DNA of 64,000 nucleotides from Alphaproteobacteria bacterium (lineage in GTDB: Bacteria; Pseudomonadota; Alphaproteobacteria; UBA8366), in contig WHUA01000010.1 of assembly GCA_009377445.1 (NCBI GenBank), positions 1-64,000 on the forward strand. Reading direction: 5' to 3'. Position numbers and translations under genes: made by a program. Shown in pieces: positions 54,063 to 62,629 of this stretch; within the stretch, counting starts at the first letter, position 1, and each line of letters opens with the position of its first letter. The notes under the pieces are model-generated. The model worked only from the letters and a program-made list of their open reading frames with translations, was not told the origin of the DNA and made no database searches.

Positions 54063-57000
54063 TCATCCTCCCCCGTGCCGGCGCCAATACGCCATCAGCC
54101 GTTCAAAGTGTGGAGCATTCTCAAGTTCTGGCGCAGCAGCCCGGATCGCTTCTAGACATGCGCCAAGGTCGCTGGGAGGCCATTGCGTCTGGTCGCCAAT
54201 CACCAAACTCAGAAATTCCAGCGCCTGTTCCGGGAACCTGCCGCAGAGACCGGTCTTGTGAAGCTGACGTACCAGATAGTGCGGGTGGTCCGGTGGTTGC
54301 AGCCAGGCACGGAGCAGCGCCAATGCCTCTGGGAATGCATCTCGCGCTGCGACGCACAGGCGGCCGAGACTTTCGGCGATGGTGGGTGAAATATTTTTTT
54401 GGGTCTTGGGCCAGACAACATGTAGGTATGGGACGACTCGGTTGGTCCAGTAGTCAGCCCGCTGATCGCCTACACCCTCGAGCGCTCTCACCAATGCCTG
54501 GGCGGCGGCGTGCAATCCATCTGCTGGCAGTGCCCGGGTGGCACCGGCCAGATCAGCGGAGGTGAACGTGTCGCCCGGGTCGAGAGCCGCGAATGTCAGC
54601 AGCGATGCGTATTGCCCGTCGTGCTTGCCCAACGCTGCATAATGGTGCGCGGTGTCTAGGAAGGCCGGCTTGAGTGCTTCCATCAGGGGGCGATACAAGC
54701 GGGGTGACCACAGAAAGCCCTCCCAAGCCGCGCGCGCTTCATCTTCGGAGCGCCGCCAATCAAATAGCGGCAATAGATCGTGTGTCGCCCAATCACGGTC
54801 GACGCGGAATAAAGCTATGACATGTGCCGCCAACAAAACGCGGCCATGCCGGAACTTATCAATCTGAGTATTGCAAAGTTCGGTAAACGTGGGCCTGATC
54901 TCTTCGGGCAGACCCTGCCCATCTTCCAACGAGCGCCGATACCACCAACGCAATAGCGCCTCCGTCACATGACCTACCGGGTGATTGATGGCGCGCATGA
55001 CGGGATCGTCGGTATCGAGTCCTTTCTGATAATCCAGCGCCAGGATGCGGCGCGTGAGTGCGAAGAAGTGAGATTCACGGCCCTCAAACGTCTTGGCCAC
55101 CGCTTGCAGCCACCAACTAACACCATGGGCGAGGGTCTCCAGTATTTCCTCGGGGGCATCGGCCAAGACCGGAGACATGTATCGCCAAGATCGTTTCAGT
55201 AGTTTTTCCTCTGACCAAGCCTGCAGAGCTTCTCGCCATCGATCTGTCGGCCAGACACCGTTTTTGGCCAAAGCGCACAAGGCGCAGGCCGTGGTAGCAA
55301 AGTTCTCGCGGCAGCGTTGTTGCCAGTCATCTTCCTGCCAATGATCGGCGGCAGGCTGCTGCCTGAGCCATTCGATCAGCTCACGGCGACGACGCGGTGT
55401 AGCGACGAACTTGCGCCAGTCGTCACCCTCGCCCATCCAGAAAGGAAACTCATCGTGCTGATCTGCCGCCCGGTTCCACTCCGGATACTGCGCCGAAAGT
55501 GCCTCCAACCGTTCGCTGGCGGCCGTCCCCAAAACCGCGCCAGTCTCAGCGATCTTTGCCAGTCGCAGCCAAATCTCCCGATCCACGATCCGTGTCCAGT
55601 TCTCGGGCTCGATGTCGTCCTTGAACATAGCGCGAGGCGGTCCAATTAGGATGGCCTGTTCAAGTTCCCCGAGCATGCACTCATCGAGTTGCGGCGCCAA
55701 TGCGACCAGCAAGCGCATGGCTTCCCGTTCGGTTTCCACCGACCACAGCCACCATCGGTCATGCCCCAACAGCCAGTCGAGTGCGTTGCGATGCGGTATC
55801 ACGTTGTCCTGCGCTGCCGCGAAGAACGCGAGACGCCGGAACAACGGATAAGGCGTGTCCCACCAAGACTCCGCCACGAATGCTGCCCGCTTTGGCGATT
55901 GTGCCGCCGTGGCCAGCCAGGCGTCCCGGGTCAGATCGATCAATGCTGTCCAGTCGTGAAAGCCCCGGTTTTGTGGGTGCTCGCTGATCGAAGGCTGATG
56001 TATGTAGGACAAATCGCCCCTGTCCTCAGCGCTGCCGAGCTCACGCATGAGATCGAGCGCGTCGCGCAACAAGATATTGAAATCGGACAGCAGCTTTGGC
56101 AGCGTGACAGCCCAGATCTCATCGTTGCGCAGATCATTCATGCTCGAATGAACGTGATCCGCCGACAGCACGATCTCCCACTCGACCAGCTCCTTGATGC
56201 TTTCTGGCTCTCGGCTTTCGCCATTCTCGGCCGCCCAGCGGAAGGGTTCGCGCAGTGATATGCGTGGCGTTAGAATCTCGCGCAGCTCCAGGCGCAAGGT
56301 TGCGGTGAGACCATCGCGCTTGAAGCGATCGTGCCAGCGATAAAGGTCCCAGTCCCGTATCCGTGACTTGACTCGTCCGGTGAGCAGCAATCTCCACAGT
56401 ATGCGCATCGGTGGGCCCGGAATCGCATTGGACGCGCTTGAACGAATGCGCGTCAACTCGGTCGTATTGCCATCGCGCTCTAGCTTGGCCAACTCGTCCA
56501 GGCGGTGTTCGATCCACCGAACTAGATCGTCGTGAAGCTGCCCGCCGCGCTTGACCAACCACAACAACAGGGTGGGGTCGTCGAGATGGCGGATAAGCCA
56601 GCGCGACAATTGGCGCATCACGTCGTCCCAGTGACTGCTACGGGCGCCCGCATCTGCGAGAGTCATCAAGGGGGACAGGGGATATGGCGATGGCCTGCGG
56701 GTCAGACTAAAGGCGAGTTTATCATCCACGGCTACACTGGGCGTGACGCCAAACCGGCCCAGGTCGGCGTGGTGATAGCGCTCCTCGCTCAAGGGCTCCA
56801 GCCAATCCAGCGATGGCACTGGGTCCAAATCGGCAAATTGCTTGGCGGGCAAGCCACTCGGATCGCTCAACGCCCACAGCATGCGACCGACGAAATCGTC
56901 CTGCTGGGTGCTAGCGAGAGGGCGCGCGATGGCGCACTCCACAACGATACGCTCCTTGCCGCGCACGCCGTCGCGATAGGTCTCGGCCCACGCTCGGAGC

Positions 57001-57845
57001 GTCTTGTGCAGGTAGGCGTGGCGGTAGTGTTCGCGATAGAGGATCGGCGTAACATTCTTTGCCCGCCATTCATTGGCGCGCTCCTCCTCCCGGCCTTTGG
57101 AGTAGCTGCCGAAGGCGAACATTTCAGGTGGTGACTCGCCGAGCAGACGGTCCGCTGCCAGCGCGTCCATCATGTAGCGCAGCACCGGATCATTGATACT
57201 ATAGCCAACGAAGCACACCGTGTAGTTGCGGAACAACTCGCTGACGAAGCGCGCCGCCCAGCGTTCGGTGAGGTAGGCCAGACCGAAGTCACCGCTGGAG
57301 ACAACCAACCGATCCAGTTCGCTCGATGTCGGTGCAGCGCTTAACAATCCATGCAAATACACCAGTCCGTCCCAGCGGTTTTTAGGTACCGGCAGCAACG
57401 GTGCCTGAAAGCGCTCAACCGACAGCGACTTGGTGGTGATCACTTCCTCGAACAGACGGTCGAAGTTGGTGGTGATGATTCGGATGCGACCATCACGGCA
57501 CTTGCCCAACGTTAGCAAGGCCTCGTGCGTCGCCGTTGCGTACGGGGCGCTGAGATCGGGAGTCAGAACGCCCTCTAGTGCCCGGCGCACGGTCTCGCGG
57601 CCGCCGACGATGTCCACTTCGAGGAGGCCTATAGCGGTGTCGAATTGCCCAGCCTTAATCGCCGCCTGTTGCACCGCGTTGGGTGCGGTCGCCAATGCCG
57701 TATGGAGCTTCTTCACCAGACCAGAGAATCCCGGCAGGCGCGCCGGATAGGAGATGCCCGCGCCGCAGAAGAACACAACACGCCCGTCCTCGTGTGACTG
57801 CAACAGCCGCTCGGGAATGTCGGGGCCGTGGCGAACGAACTGCAT
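54063..57845 (-). CDS. Large SIR2-domain protein, probable anti-phage NADase (Dsr1-like)
   Basis: This 1260-residue protein has an N-terminal sirtuin-type domain (about 18-290): CGAGIS at 27-32, TTNFD at 125-129, YLHG with His165, SSGDF at 183-187 and VGYSINDP at 213-220. Asn127 and His165 match the active-site Asn/His pair of defence sirtuins such as DSR2 in motif and spacing. Residues 300-1260 form a long, Trp-rich, mostly helical region without a recognised domain, the usual place for the phage sensor. Base composition is clearly less GC-rich than its neighbours. The likely role is NAD+ depletion upon infection. Naming it Dsr1 rests on length and layout only. Confidence 0.82.
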   Translation of the reverse strand: MQFVRHGPDIPERLLQSHEDGRVVFFCGAGISYPARLPGFSGLVKKLHTALATAPNAVQQAAIKAGQFDTAIGLLEVDIVGGRETVRRALEGVLTPDLSAPYATATHEALLTLGKCRDGRIRIITTNFDRLFEEVITTKSLSVERFQAPLLPVPKNRWDGLVYLHGLLSAAPTSSELDRLVVSSGDFGLAYLTERWAARFVSELFRNYTVCFVGYSINDPVLRYMMDALAADRLLGESPPEMFAFGSYSKGREEERANEWRAKNVTPILYREHYRHAYLHKTLRAWAETYRDGVRGKERIVVECAIARPLASTQQDDFVGRMLWALSDPSGLPAKQFADLDPVPSLDWLEPLSEERYHHADLGRFGVTPSVAVDDKLAFSLTRRPSPYPLSPLMTLADAGARSSHWDDVMRQLSRWLIRHLDDPTLLLWLVKRGGQLHDDLVRWIEHRLDELAKLERDGNTTELTRIRSSASNAIPGPPMRILWRLLLTGRVKSRIRDWDLYRWHDRFKRDGLTATLRLELREILTPRISLREPFRWAAENGESREPESIKELVEWEIVLSADHVHSSMNDLRNDEIWAVTLPKLLSDFNILLRDALDLMRELGSAEDRGDLSYIHQPSISEHPQNRGFHDWTALIDLTRDAWLATAAQSPKRAAFVAESWWDTPYPLFRRLAFFAAAQDNVIPHRNALDWLLGHDRWWLWSVETEREAMRLLVALAPQLDECMLGELEQAILIGPPRAMFKDDIEPENWTRIVDREIWLRLAKIAETGAVLGTAASERLEALSAQYPEWNRAADQHDEFPFWMGEGDDWRKFVATPRRRRELIEWLRQQPAADHWQEDDWQQRCRENFATTACALCALAKNGVWPTDRWREALQAWSEEKLLKRSWRYMSPVLADAPEEILETLAHGVSWWLQAVAKTFEGRESHFFALTRRILALDYQKGLDTDDPVMRAINHPVGHVTEALLRWWYRRSLEDGQGLPEEIRPTFTELCNTQIDKFRHGRVLLAAHVIALFRVDRDWATHDLLPLFDWRRSEDEARAAWEGFLWSPRLYRPLMEALKPAFLDTAHHYAALGKHDGQYASLLTFAALDPGDTFTSADLAGATRALPADGLHAAAQALVRALEGVGDQRADYWTNRVVPYLHVVWPKTQKNISPTIAESLGRLCVAARDAFPEALALLRAWLQPPDHPHYLVRQLHKTGLCGRFPEQALEFLSLVIGDQTQWPPSDLGACLEAIRAAAPELENAPHFERLMAYWRRHGGG

Positions 57846-58055
57846 TCAATCAGCCCTGAACATACGTTCGAGCTTTGCCAGGATCAGTGCATCATTGCAT
57901 GTGGCCACGGGAAATCCATCGGTGGCGGCAATGACAGCCATATACCAATCGGTGGTGGCAGTTGCCAAGCCTGCCGTTAGATCAGTTCTGTGTAGGCATG
58001 CGCGCGAGGGAGGCCGAACCTCGGCCCCATGGCACCTACCGTTGCACCCCCCGGA
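57846..58055 (-). pseudogene. Open C-terminal remnant abutting the sirtuin gene
   Basis: An open frame on the minus strand ends with TGA at 57846-57848, directly against the sirtuin ATG. Its last 45 codons read as plausible protein (DLTAGLATATTDWYMAVIAA, then DGFPVATCNDALILAKLERM). There is no good start, and a stop lies at 58056-58058. It may be the truncated end of a gene once in operon with the sirtuin. The pattern weakly recalls the end of PIN-type nucleases, but I cannot assign it. Confidence 0.35.
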
Positions 58056-58087
58056 TTAATGCAAACAATCGCGGGAACATTGGAAAT

Positions 58088-58220
58088 AGCTTGGCGCCCT
58101 CTTCGCTCTATGGGCGGAGAGGGTCAGGGTGAGGCGGGGTTGGCACGGCAATCAGCGCGATCGCCACCTCACCCGGCGCGCTTCGCGCGCCACCCTCTCC
58201 GCCACTCCGGCGGAGAGGGT
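58088..58220. repeat. Family C repeat at the right edge of the sirtuin region
   Basis: The block GGGCGGAGAGGGTCAGGG is followed by the 58138-58180 segment, also found at the left edge (53993-54035), and by a strong hairpin ACCCTCTCCGCC/GGCGGAGAGGGT (58192-58203, 58209-58220) close to the stop of the MmgE/PrpD gene. Confidence 0.8.
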
Positions 58221-58231
58221 ACGCAGAGCCC

Positions 58232-59578
58232 CTACCCCCGCCCCACCAGCCGCACGTACTCCGCCGCCGCGCCGGTATCGAAGCGGCGGAGGACGTCGAA
58301 CAGGGTCGCGGCGTCGGGCTTACCGAGGACCGGCTCGACCAGGGCGTCGAACTTGACGCGCATGTCGTCCCAGCTCATCGGGTTGCCGGGGTTGCCGAGC
58401 GCCATCCCGGTGGCGGACTCGATCGAGCCGCCGTCCAGGAACTTGATCTCGATGCGGGCGGAGCGCGTGTCTCGGTCGTCCTCGGCCACGAGGCGGGTGC
58501 GGCGCACGAGGTTCTGCAGCACCGGGTCCGCAACCGTCGCGTCGTCGAAATCGCCGGCCGTCGCCTTGTGCCCGGTCAGGCCCAGCGCGGCGCAGTAGGC
58601 GGTGCTGAACTTGCCTTCGAGCCCGGTCGTGGGCGCGGGCTTGCCCGCGAGATGGACGGCGGGCGCGCCGACCTGGATGACGATCTCCGCCACGTCCCGC
58701 CCCTTGATCCTGTCCGACACTTTGCGCGCGGAATCGACCACGGGATGCGTCAGCAGGCAGCAGGAATACGGCTTGAAGGTGTTGCGCGTCAGCTCCCATT
58801 CCGCCGCGAGATCGAGGCGCTGCAGCGGCATCGCCCGGTCCTGCACCAGCGAGGTCGCGAGCGGCCCTTCCGGCTCGATCATGTCCTGCGCCGCGACGAA
58901 GCCTTCCGCCGCCAGCTCCGCCGCGAGGATGCCGTTCATCGCCGCCTTGCCGGCATGGAACGGCTTCGCCATTGTGCCGAAGGAGCCGACGAGCCCGCCG
59001 GTCTGCGTCGCCGCCGCGCCGAGCGCGTTGCGCACGCCGTCCTCGTCGAGCCCGAGCAGCACGCTCGCCGCCGTCGCCGAGGCGAGGCAGCCGAACACGC
59101 CCGTCGAGTGGAAGCCGCGCAGGTTGATGACCTGGCCTAGCCCGTTGTTGCCGAGCCGGGCGCCCGTCTCGAATCCGGCGATGAAGGCGGCCAGCATGTC
59201 GCGCTCGCCCGCGCCGAGGTGCAGGCCCATCGCGAGGGTCGCGTTCCAGGTCGGGTTGCTGAGATGCGCCACCGCGCCGACATGCGTGTCGTCGTAGTCG
59301 AGGCAGTGGCCCATGGTGGCGTTGACCAGCGCGGCCGGCGCCGCCGCGGCCTTGCCGCCCAGAATGACCTGCGCGTTGCCCTTGCTGGCCCAGTTGCCGG
59401 CGACCTTGCGCGCCACCTGCCCCGCCGGCTCGTCCTTCGCGCCGAGCGCCACGCCGACGGTATCGACCAGGCACATTCGCGCCGCGTCGACCACCTCGGC
59501 CGGGAAATTCTGCCGCTTCGCCGAGGCGATGAAACGGCCGGCGGCTTCCGCATTCGGAGTCTGCTGGATTGCACTCAT
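58232..59578 (-). CDS. MmgE/PrpD family protein (third of three)
   Basis: This 448-residue protein has CLVDTVGVALGAKDE, ATMGHCLDYDDTHVGAVAHLSNPT and GFHSTGVFGCLASATAA, as expected for the superfamily. Its ATG overlaps the stop of the CoA-transferase gene (ATGA), so the pair is coupled. An internal segment (58662-58692) has a near-identical copy beside the sirtuin stop. Function within a CoA-ester pathway is probable; the exact substrate is unknown. Confidence 0.85.
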   Translation of the reverse strand: MSAIQQTPNAEAAGRFIASAKRQNFPAEVVDAARMCLVDTVGVALGAKDEPAGQVARKVAGNWASKGNAQVILGGKAAAAPAALVNATMGHCLDYDDTHVGAVAHLSNPTWNATLAMGLHLGAGERDMLAAFIAGFETGARLGNNGLGQVINLRGFHSTGVFGCLASATAASVLLGLDEDGVRNALGAAATQTGGLVGSFGTMAKPFHAGKAAMNGILAAELAAEGFVAAQDMIEPEGPLATSLVQDRAMPLQRLDLAAEWELTRNTFKPYSCCLLTHPVVDSARKVSDRIKGRDVAEIVIQVGAPAVHLAGKPAPTTGLEGKFSTAYCAALGLTGHKATAGDFDDATVADPVLQNLVRRTRLVAEDDRDTRSARIEIKFLDGGSIESATGMALGNPGNPMSWDDMRVKFDALVEPVLGKPDAATLFDVLRRFDTGAAAEYVRLVGRG

Positions 59579-60810
59579 GACGTCACCACTCCCGATTTCC
59601 TGAGCTTGGCGATGTCCGCGTCGGCATAGCCGAGATCGCGCAGGACATCGTCGCTGTCCTCGCCGAGGCCCGGCGCATCCTTGCGCGCGTCGCGGGTCAG
59701 CCCCGCCCGCTTGTAGGGGCTGACGAGATGGGGAATGCGGCCCTCGACGGGATGGTCAGTATAGCCCACAAGCCCGCGCGCCGCGACGACCGGTTCGGCC
59801 AGCGCCTCGTCCGGCGTGTTCACGGGCGCGATCGGGATCTGGTGCTCCTCCATCAGCGCCAGCAGCGGCGCGCGGTCCATCGAGGCACAAAAATCGCGGA
59901 TCGTCGAACGGAACAGCGCCGACCGCTCGCCGTGATCCGACAGCCGCGATTCCGGCCCCTCGTCGGCGAAGATCATGTCTGTCCGGCCGATAACCTCGCA
60001 GAATTGCTTCCACTGCCGCGCTTCGAGCAGCGACACGGCGACCGGCTTGCCGTCCTTGCAGACATAGACGTTGTAGCGCGGGTTACCGCCGAAAGCCTGC
60101 AGCATCGGCATCCCCGATTGCCCTGACAGCCGCGCCATCGCGCCGGCGAGCACGATGTTGTTCATGTAGAACAGGCTGTCGAACATCGAGAGGTCGATGT
60201 AGCACCCCTGCCCCGTCTGCTTCGCCTGCATCAGCCCGGCCATCACGCCGATCGTCGCCATCGCCGCCCCGGCGTAGTCGCCGGCGAGGAAGCCGGGCGG
60301 CGTCGGCTGCGGATCGCGGTCGAGGTTCATCCCCATCAGCCCGGTCATCGACTGGATCACCAGGTCGTGGCCCGGCACGCGGGCGAGCGGCCCGTCCTGG
60401 CCGTAGCCGCTGATCGAGCAGTAGACCAGCTTCGGATTGAGCTTCTGCGCCGAGGCGTAGTCGATCTTCAGCTTCTCCGGCACGCCCGGACGGAAGGATT
60501 CGATCACCGCGTCCGACGTCTCGAACAGCCGGCGCGCCACCGCCAGCCCGTCGGGCTGCGCGAGGTCGACGGCGATGCTGCGCTTGTTGCCGTTGACGCT
60601 GTGGAAGTAGACGCTGCCATCCTTGAAGGCAGGCGGATTGTGGCGGCTGTAGTCGCCGACTTCCGGCTGCTCGACCTTGATGACGTCGGCGCCGAAATCG
60701 CCGAGTAGCTGGCTGCACCACGGCCCCGGCAGCAGCCGGCTGAAGTCCGCGATCCTGGTTCCGGCGAGCGGCAAGGTGCGCTTGCCGCCCGCGCGCGATG
60801 CATCCGCCAT
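59575..60810 (-). CDS. CaiB/BaiF (class III) CoA-transferase (second of two)
   Basis: This 411-residue enzyme has PLAGTRIADFSRLLPGPWCSQLLGDFGADVIKVEQPEVGDYSR, NGNKRSIAVDLAQPDG, ESFRPGVPEKLKIDYA and YCSISGYGQDGPLA, all family marks. The start is the ATG at 60808-60810, seven bases past the enoyl-CoA hydratase stop. In the operon order hydrolases, hydratase, CoA-transferase, PrpD, it would activate a carboxylic acid for the hydratase. Confidence 0.9.
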   Translation of the reverse strand: MADASRAGGKRTLPLAGTRIADFSRLLPGPWCSQLLGDFGADVIKVEQPEVGDYSRHNPPAFKDGSVYFHSVNGNKRSIAVDLAQPDGLAVARRLFETSDAVIESFRPGVPEKLKIDYASAQKLNPKLVYCSISGYGQDGPLARVPGHDLVIQSMTGLMGMNLDRDPQPTPPGFLAGDYAGAAMATIGVMAGLMQAKQTGQGCYIDLSMFDSLFYMNNIVLAGAMARLSGQSGMPMLQAFGGNPRYNVYVCKDGKPVAVSLLEARQWKQFCEVIGRTDMIFADEGPESRLSDHGERSALFRSTIRDFCASMDRAPLLALMEEHQIPIAPVNTPDEALAEPVVAARGLVGYTDHPVEGRIPHLVSPYKRAGLTRDARKDAPGLGEDSDDVLRDLGYADADIAKLRKSGVVTS

Positions 60811-60817
60811 GACGATG

Positions 60818-61600
60818 CTACCGGCCCTGGAACTTCGCGGGACGCTTCTCGAGAAAGGCGCCGATGCCTTCCTTGCGGTCGGCGGTTTCGTAGATCGAGG
60901 TAACGACGAAGGATTCGAGGTCGAGCGCCGAGGCGAGATCCATCTGCATGCCGCTGTAGACCACCCGCTTGACGAAGGCGTGGCTGAGCGGCGCGCGGGT
61001 GGCGTAGAGATCGACCAGCTTCTTCGCCTCCTCCAATGCATTGCCCTTGGGCGTCAGCTTGTTGATCAGGCCGATGCGATAGGCCTCCGCCGCATCGATC
61101 GGCTCGGCCGCGAACATGATCTCGAGCGCTTTCGCCTGGCCGACGAGGCGCGGCAGCCGCTGCGTGCCGCCCGCGCCCGCGACCGTGCCGATGCGCGAGC
61201 TGGTGATCGCATAGCTGGAGCCTTCCGCCCCGATGCGGATGTCGCAGGCCAGCGCGAACTCGCAGCCGCCGGTCATGCAGAAGCCCTCGATCGCCGCGAT
61301 CACCGCCTTGGCGTTCTCCTCGAAGGCGCGGCAGAGGCGATGCCAGCGGCGCATGTAGGCGACCGTCTCGGCGGGCGATGACAGCGCCTGCGCGTCGTTG
61401 AGGTCGGCGCCGGCGGAGAAGAACTTCTCGCCGCCGGTGACGATGATGCCGCGCACCGCCGCGTCGGCCTCCGCCTCGGCCGCCGCGTCCATCAACTCGC
61501 CCATCACGACCGTGCTGATCGCGTTCCGCTTGTCGGGCCGGTTGAAGGTGATGATGTAGGCCGGCCCTTCCTTGCGTGTGGTGATCGTCTCGTATGCCAT
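60818..61600 (-). CDS. Enoyl-CoA hydratase/isomerase family protein
   Basis: This 260-residue crotonase-fold enzyme has the oxyanion loops FSAGADLNDAQALS at about 60-73 and EGFCMTGGCEFALACDIRIGAEGSSY at about 107-132. One catalytic Glu position of classic hydratases (GGCE) is retained, while the second (usually E in IPGAGGTQRL) reads VAGAGGTQRLPR. It hydrates or otherwise rearranges an acyl-CoA. GAGGAAG precedes the ATG. Confidence 0.9.
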   Translation of the reverse strand: MAYETITTRKEGPAYIITFNRPDKRNAISTVVMGELMDAAAEAEADAAVRGIIVTGGEKFFSAGADLNDAQALSSPAETVAYMRRWHRLCRAFEENAKAVIAAIEGFCMTGGCEFALACDIRIGAEGSSYAITSSRIGTVAGAGGTQRLPRLVGQAKALEIMFAAEPIDAAEAYRIGLINKLTPKGNALEEAKKLVDLYATRAPLSHAFVKRVVYSGMQMDLASALDLESFVVTSIYETADRKEGIGAFLEKRPAKFQGR

Positions 61601-61683
61601 TTAGCTTCCTCGCTCGTTCCGCCGCTGCAGGGGCGCATAGAGTACCGCATCGCGGCGATGGCGCAGAATCGAGCGCTGCAAAG

Positions 61684-61808
61684 TCCTCCCCCCTTGCGGG
61701 GGAGGATTTAGGTGGGGGGTGAGCGACCCGCTGGAGCTCACATCATTCCGCCTCACGCCCTGTCCGTCGAAAGGCCCCCACCCTAACCCTCCCCCGCAAG
61801 GGGGAGGG
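61684..61808. repeat. Paired GC hairpins (family D)
   Basis: Arms are TCCTCCCCC/GGGGGAGGA (61684-61692, 61698-61706) and CCCTCCCCC/GGGGGAGGG (61787-61795, 61800-61808), with related GTGGGGG/CCCCCAC sequence inside. They form an inverted pair between the hydratase and hydrolase genes. Confidence 0.8.
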
Positions 61809-61827
61809 AATGATAAACTGGCTTGCC

Positions 61828-62625
61828 CTACCCTATTCCCGTCAGAAACTCGATCAGCGCGCGGTTCACCGCGTCCGCCCGCTCGAACTGCATCCAATGG
61901 CCCGCGCCCGGAACGATGTCGACGCGGAAATCCGGCTTCGCGCTCCGGATATGGTCGAGGCGGTGCGCGTGCGACGGATAGATCACCGTGTCGAACTCGC
62001 CGAGCACGATCTGGAGCGGGCAGCGGATGCGGCGCAGGTCGTCGAGGAGCCAGTCGCCGCGGCTCACGCGAACGCTGGGATAGCGGGTGAGCCGGATGTT
62101 CTCGTGCTGGATGTCGACGGCCTCATCGTCCGCGGATTCGGGGTGGTGCAGCATCAGCTTCAGCAGGTTGCGGCGCACGACGGCGCGGCGCTCGGCCTCC
62201 GGCGCGTCCTCCGGCGGCATCTTCTCGTAGTCGGGCTCGTTGGCGCGGATCGACCTCACGCCGCCCGGCGAAATCAAGCTGAGCCGCGCCATGCGGTCGC
62301 CGAAACGAACCGCCACATGCGCGCCGACCACGCTGCCGAACGAAAAGCCGGCGAGATAGACCGGTCCCTGCTTCGGCACCGCGGCGGCGATGCCGTCCCA
62401 GCAATGGCGGAGGTACGCGTCGCGGTCCGCCTTCCGGTCGATCGGCGGCGACCGCCCGAAGCCGGGCAGGTCGAAGGCGTAGACCGTGAAATGCTCCGAC
62501 AGCGGGCCGACATTGCGCACCCAGTGCTTCCAGGAGCCGACGCCGCCATGGGTCAGGACCAGCGGCGGGCCGGAGCCGCGGCGCTCCACATGCAGGCGCT
62601 GGTGGATGCCGAGGGGATCGGACAC
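61828..62625 (-). CDS. Alpha/beta hydrolase, MhpC-like (paralogue 1)
   Basis: This 265-residue hydrolase has THGGVGSWKHW (oxyanion), nucleophile Ser in AGFSFGSVVG, Asp in LGEFDTVIYP and His in GAGHWMQFE. It shares the run HWVRNVGPLSEHFTV and much of its cap with the next gene upstream, so the two are tandem duplicates. The start is GTG at 62623-62625, four bases after the previous stop. It may be a C-C bond hydrolase or esterase. Confidence 0.85.
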   Translation of the reverse strand: MSDPLGIHQRLHVERRGSGPPLVLTHGGVGSWKHWVRNVGPLSEHFTVYAFDLPGFGRSPPIDRKADRDAYLRHCWDGIAAAVPKQGPVYLAGFSFGSVVGAHVAVRFGDRMARLSLISPGGVRSIRANEPDYEKMPPEDAPEAERRAVVRRNLLKLMLHHPESADDEAVDIQHENIRLTRYPSVRVSRGDWLLDDLRRIRCPLQIVLGEFDTVIYPSHAHRLDHIRSAKPDFRVDIVPGAGHWMQFERADAVNRALIEFLTGIG

Positions 62626-62629
62626 CGGG

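Larger units (their letters stand above)
57846..58231. other. Gap between the sirtuin gene and the MmgE/PrpD gene
   Basis: The first half (to about 58055) holds the gene remnant described separately and has the lower GC of the sirtuin region. The second half is GC-rich repeat DNA. No complete gene is supported. Confidence 0.6.
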
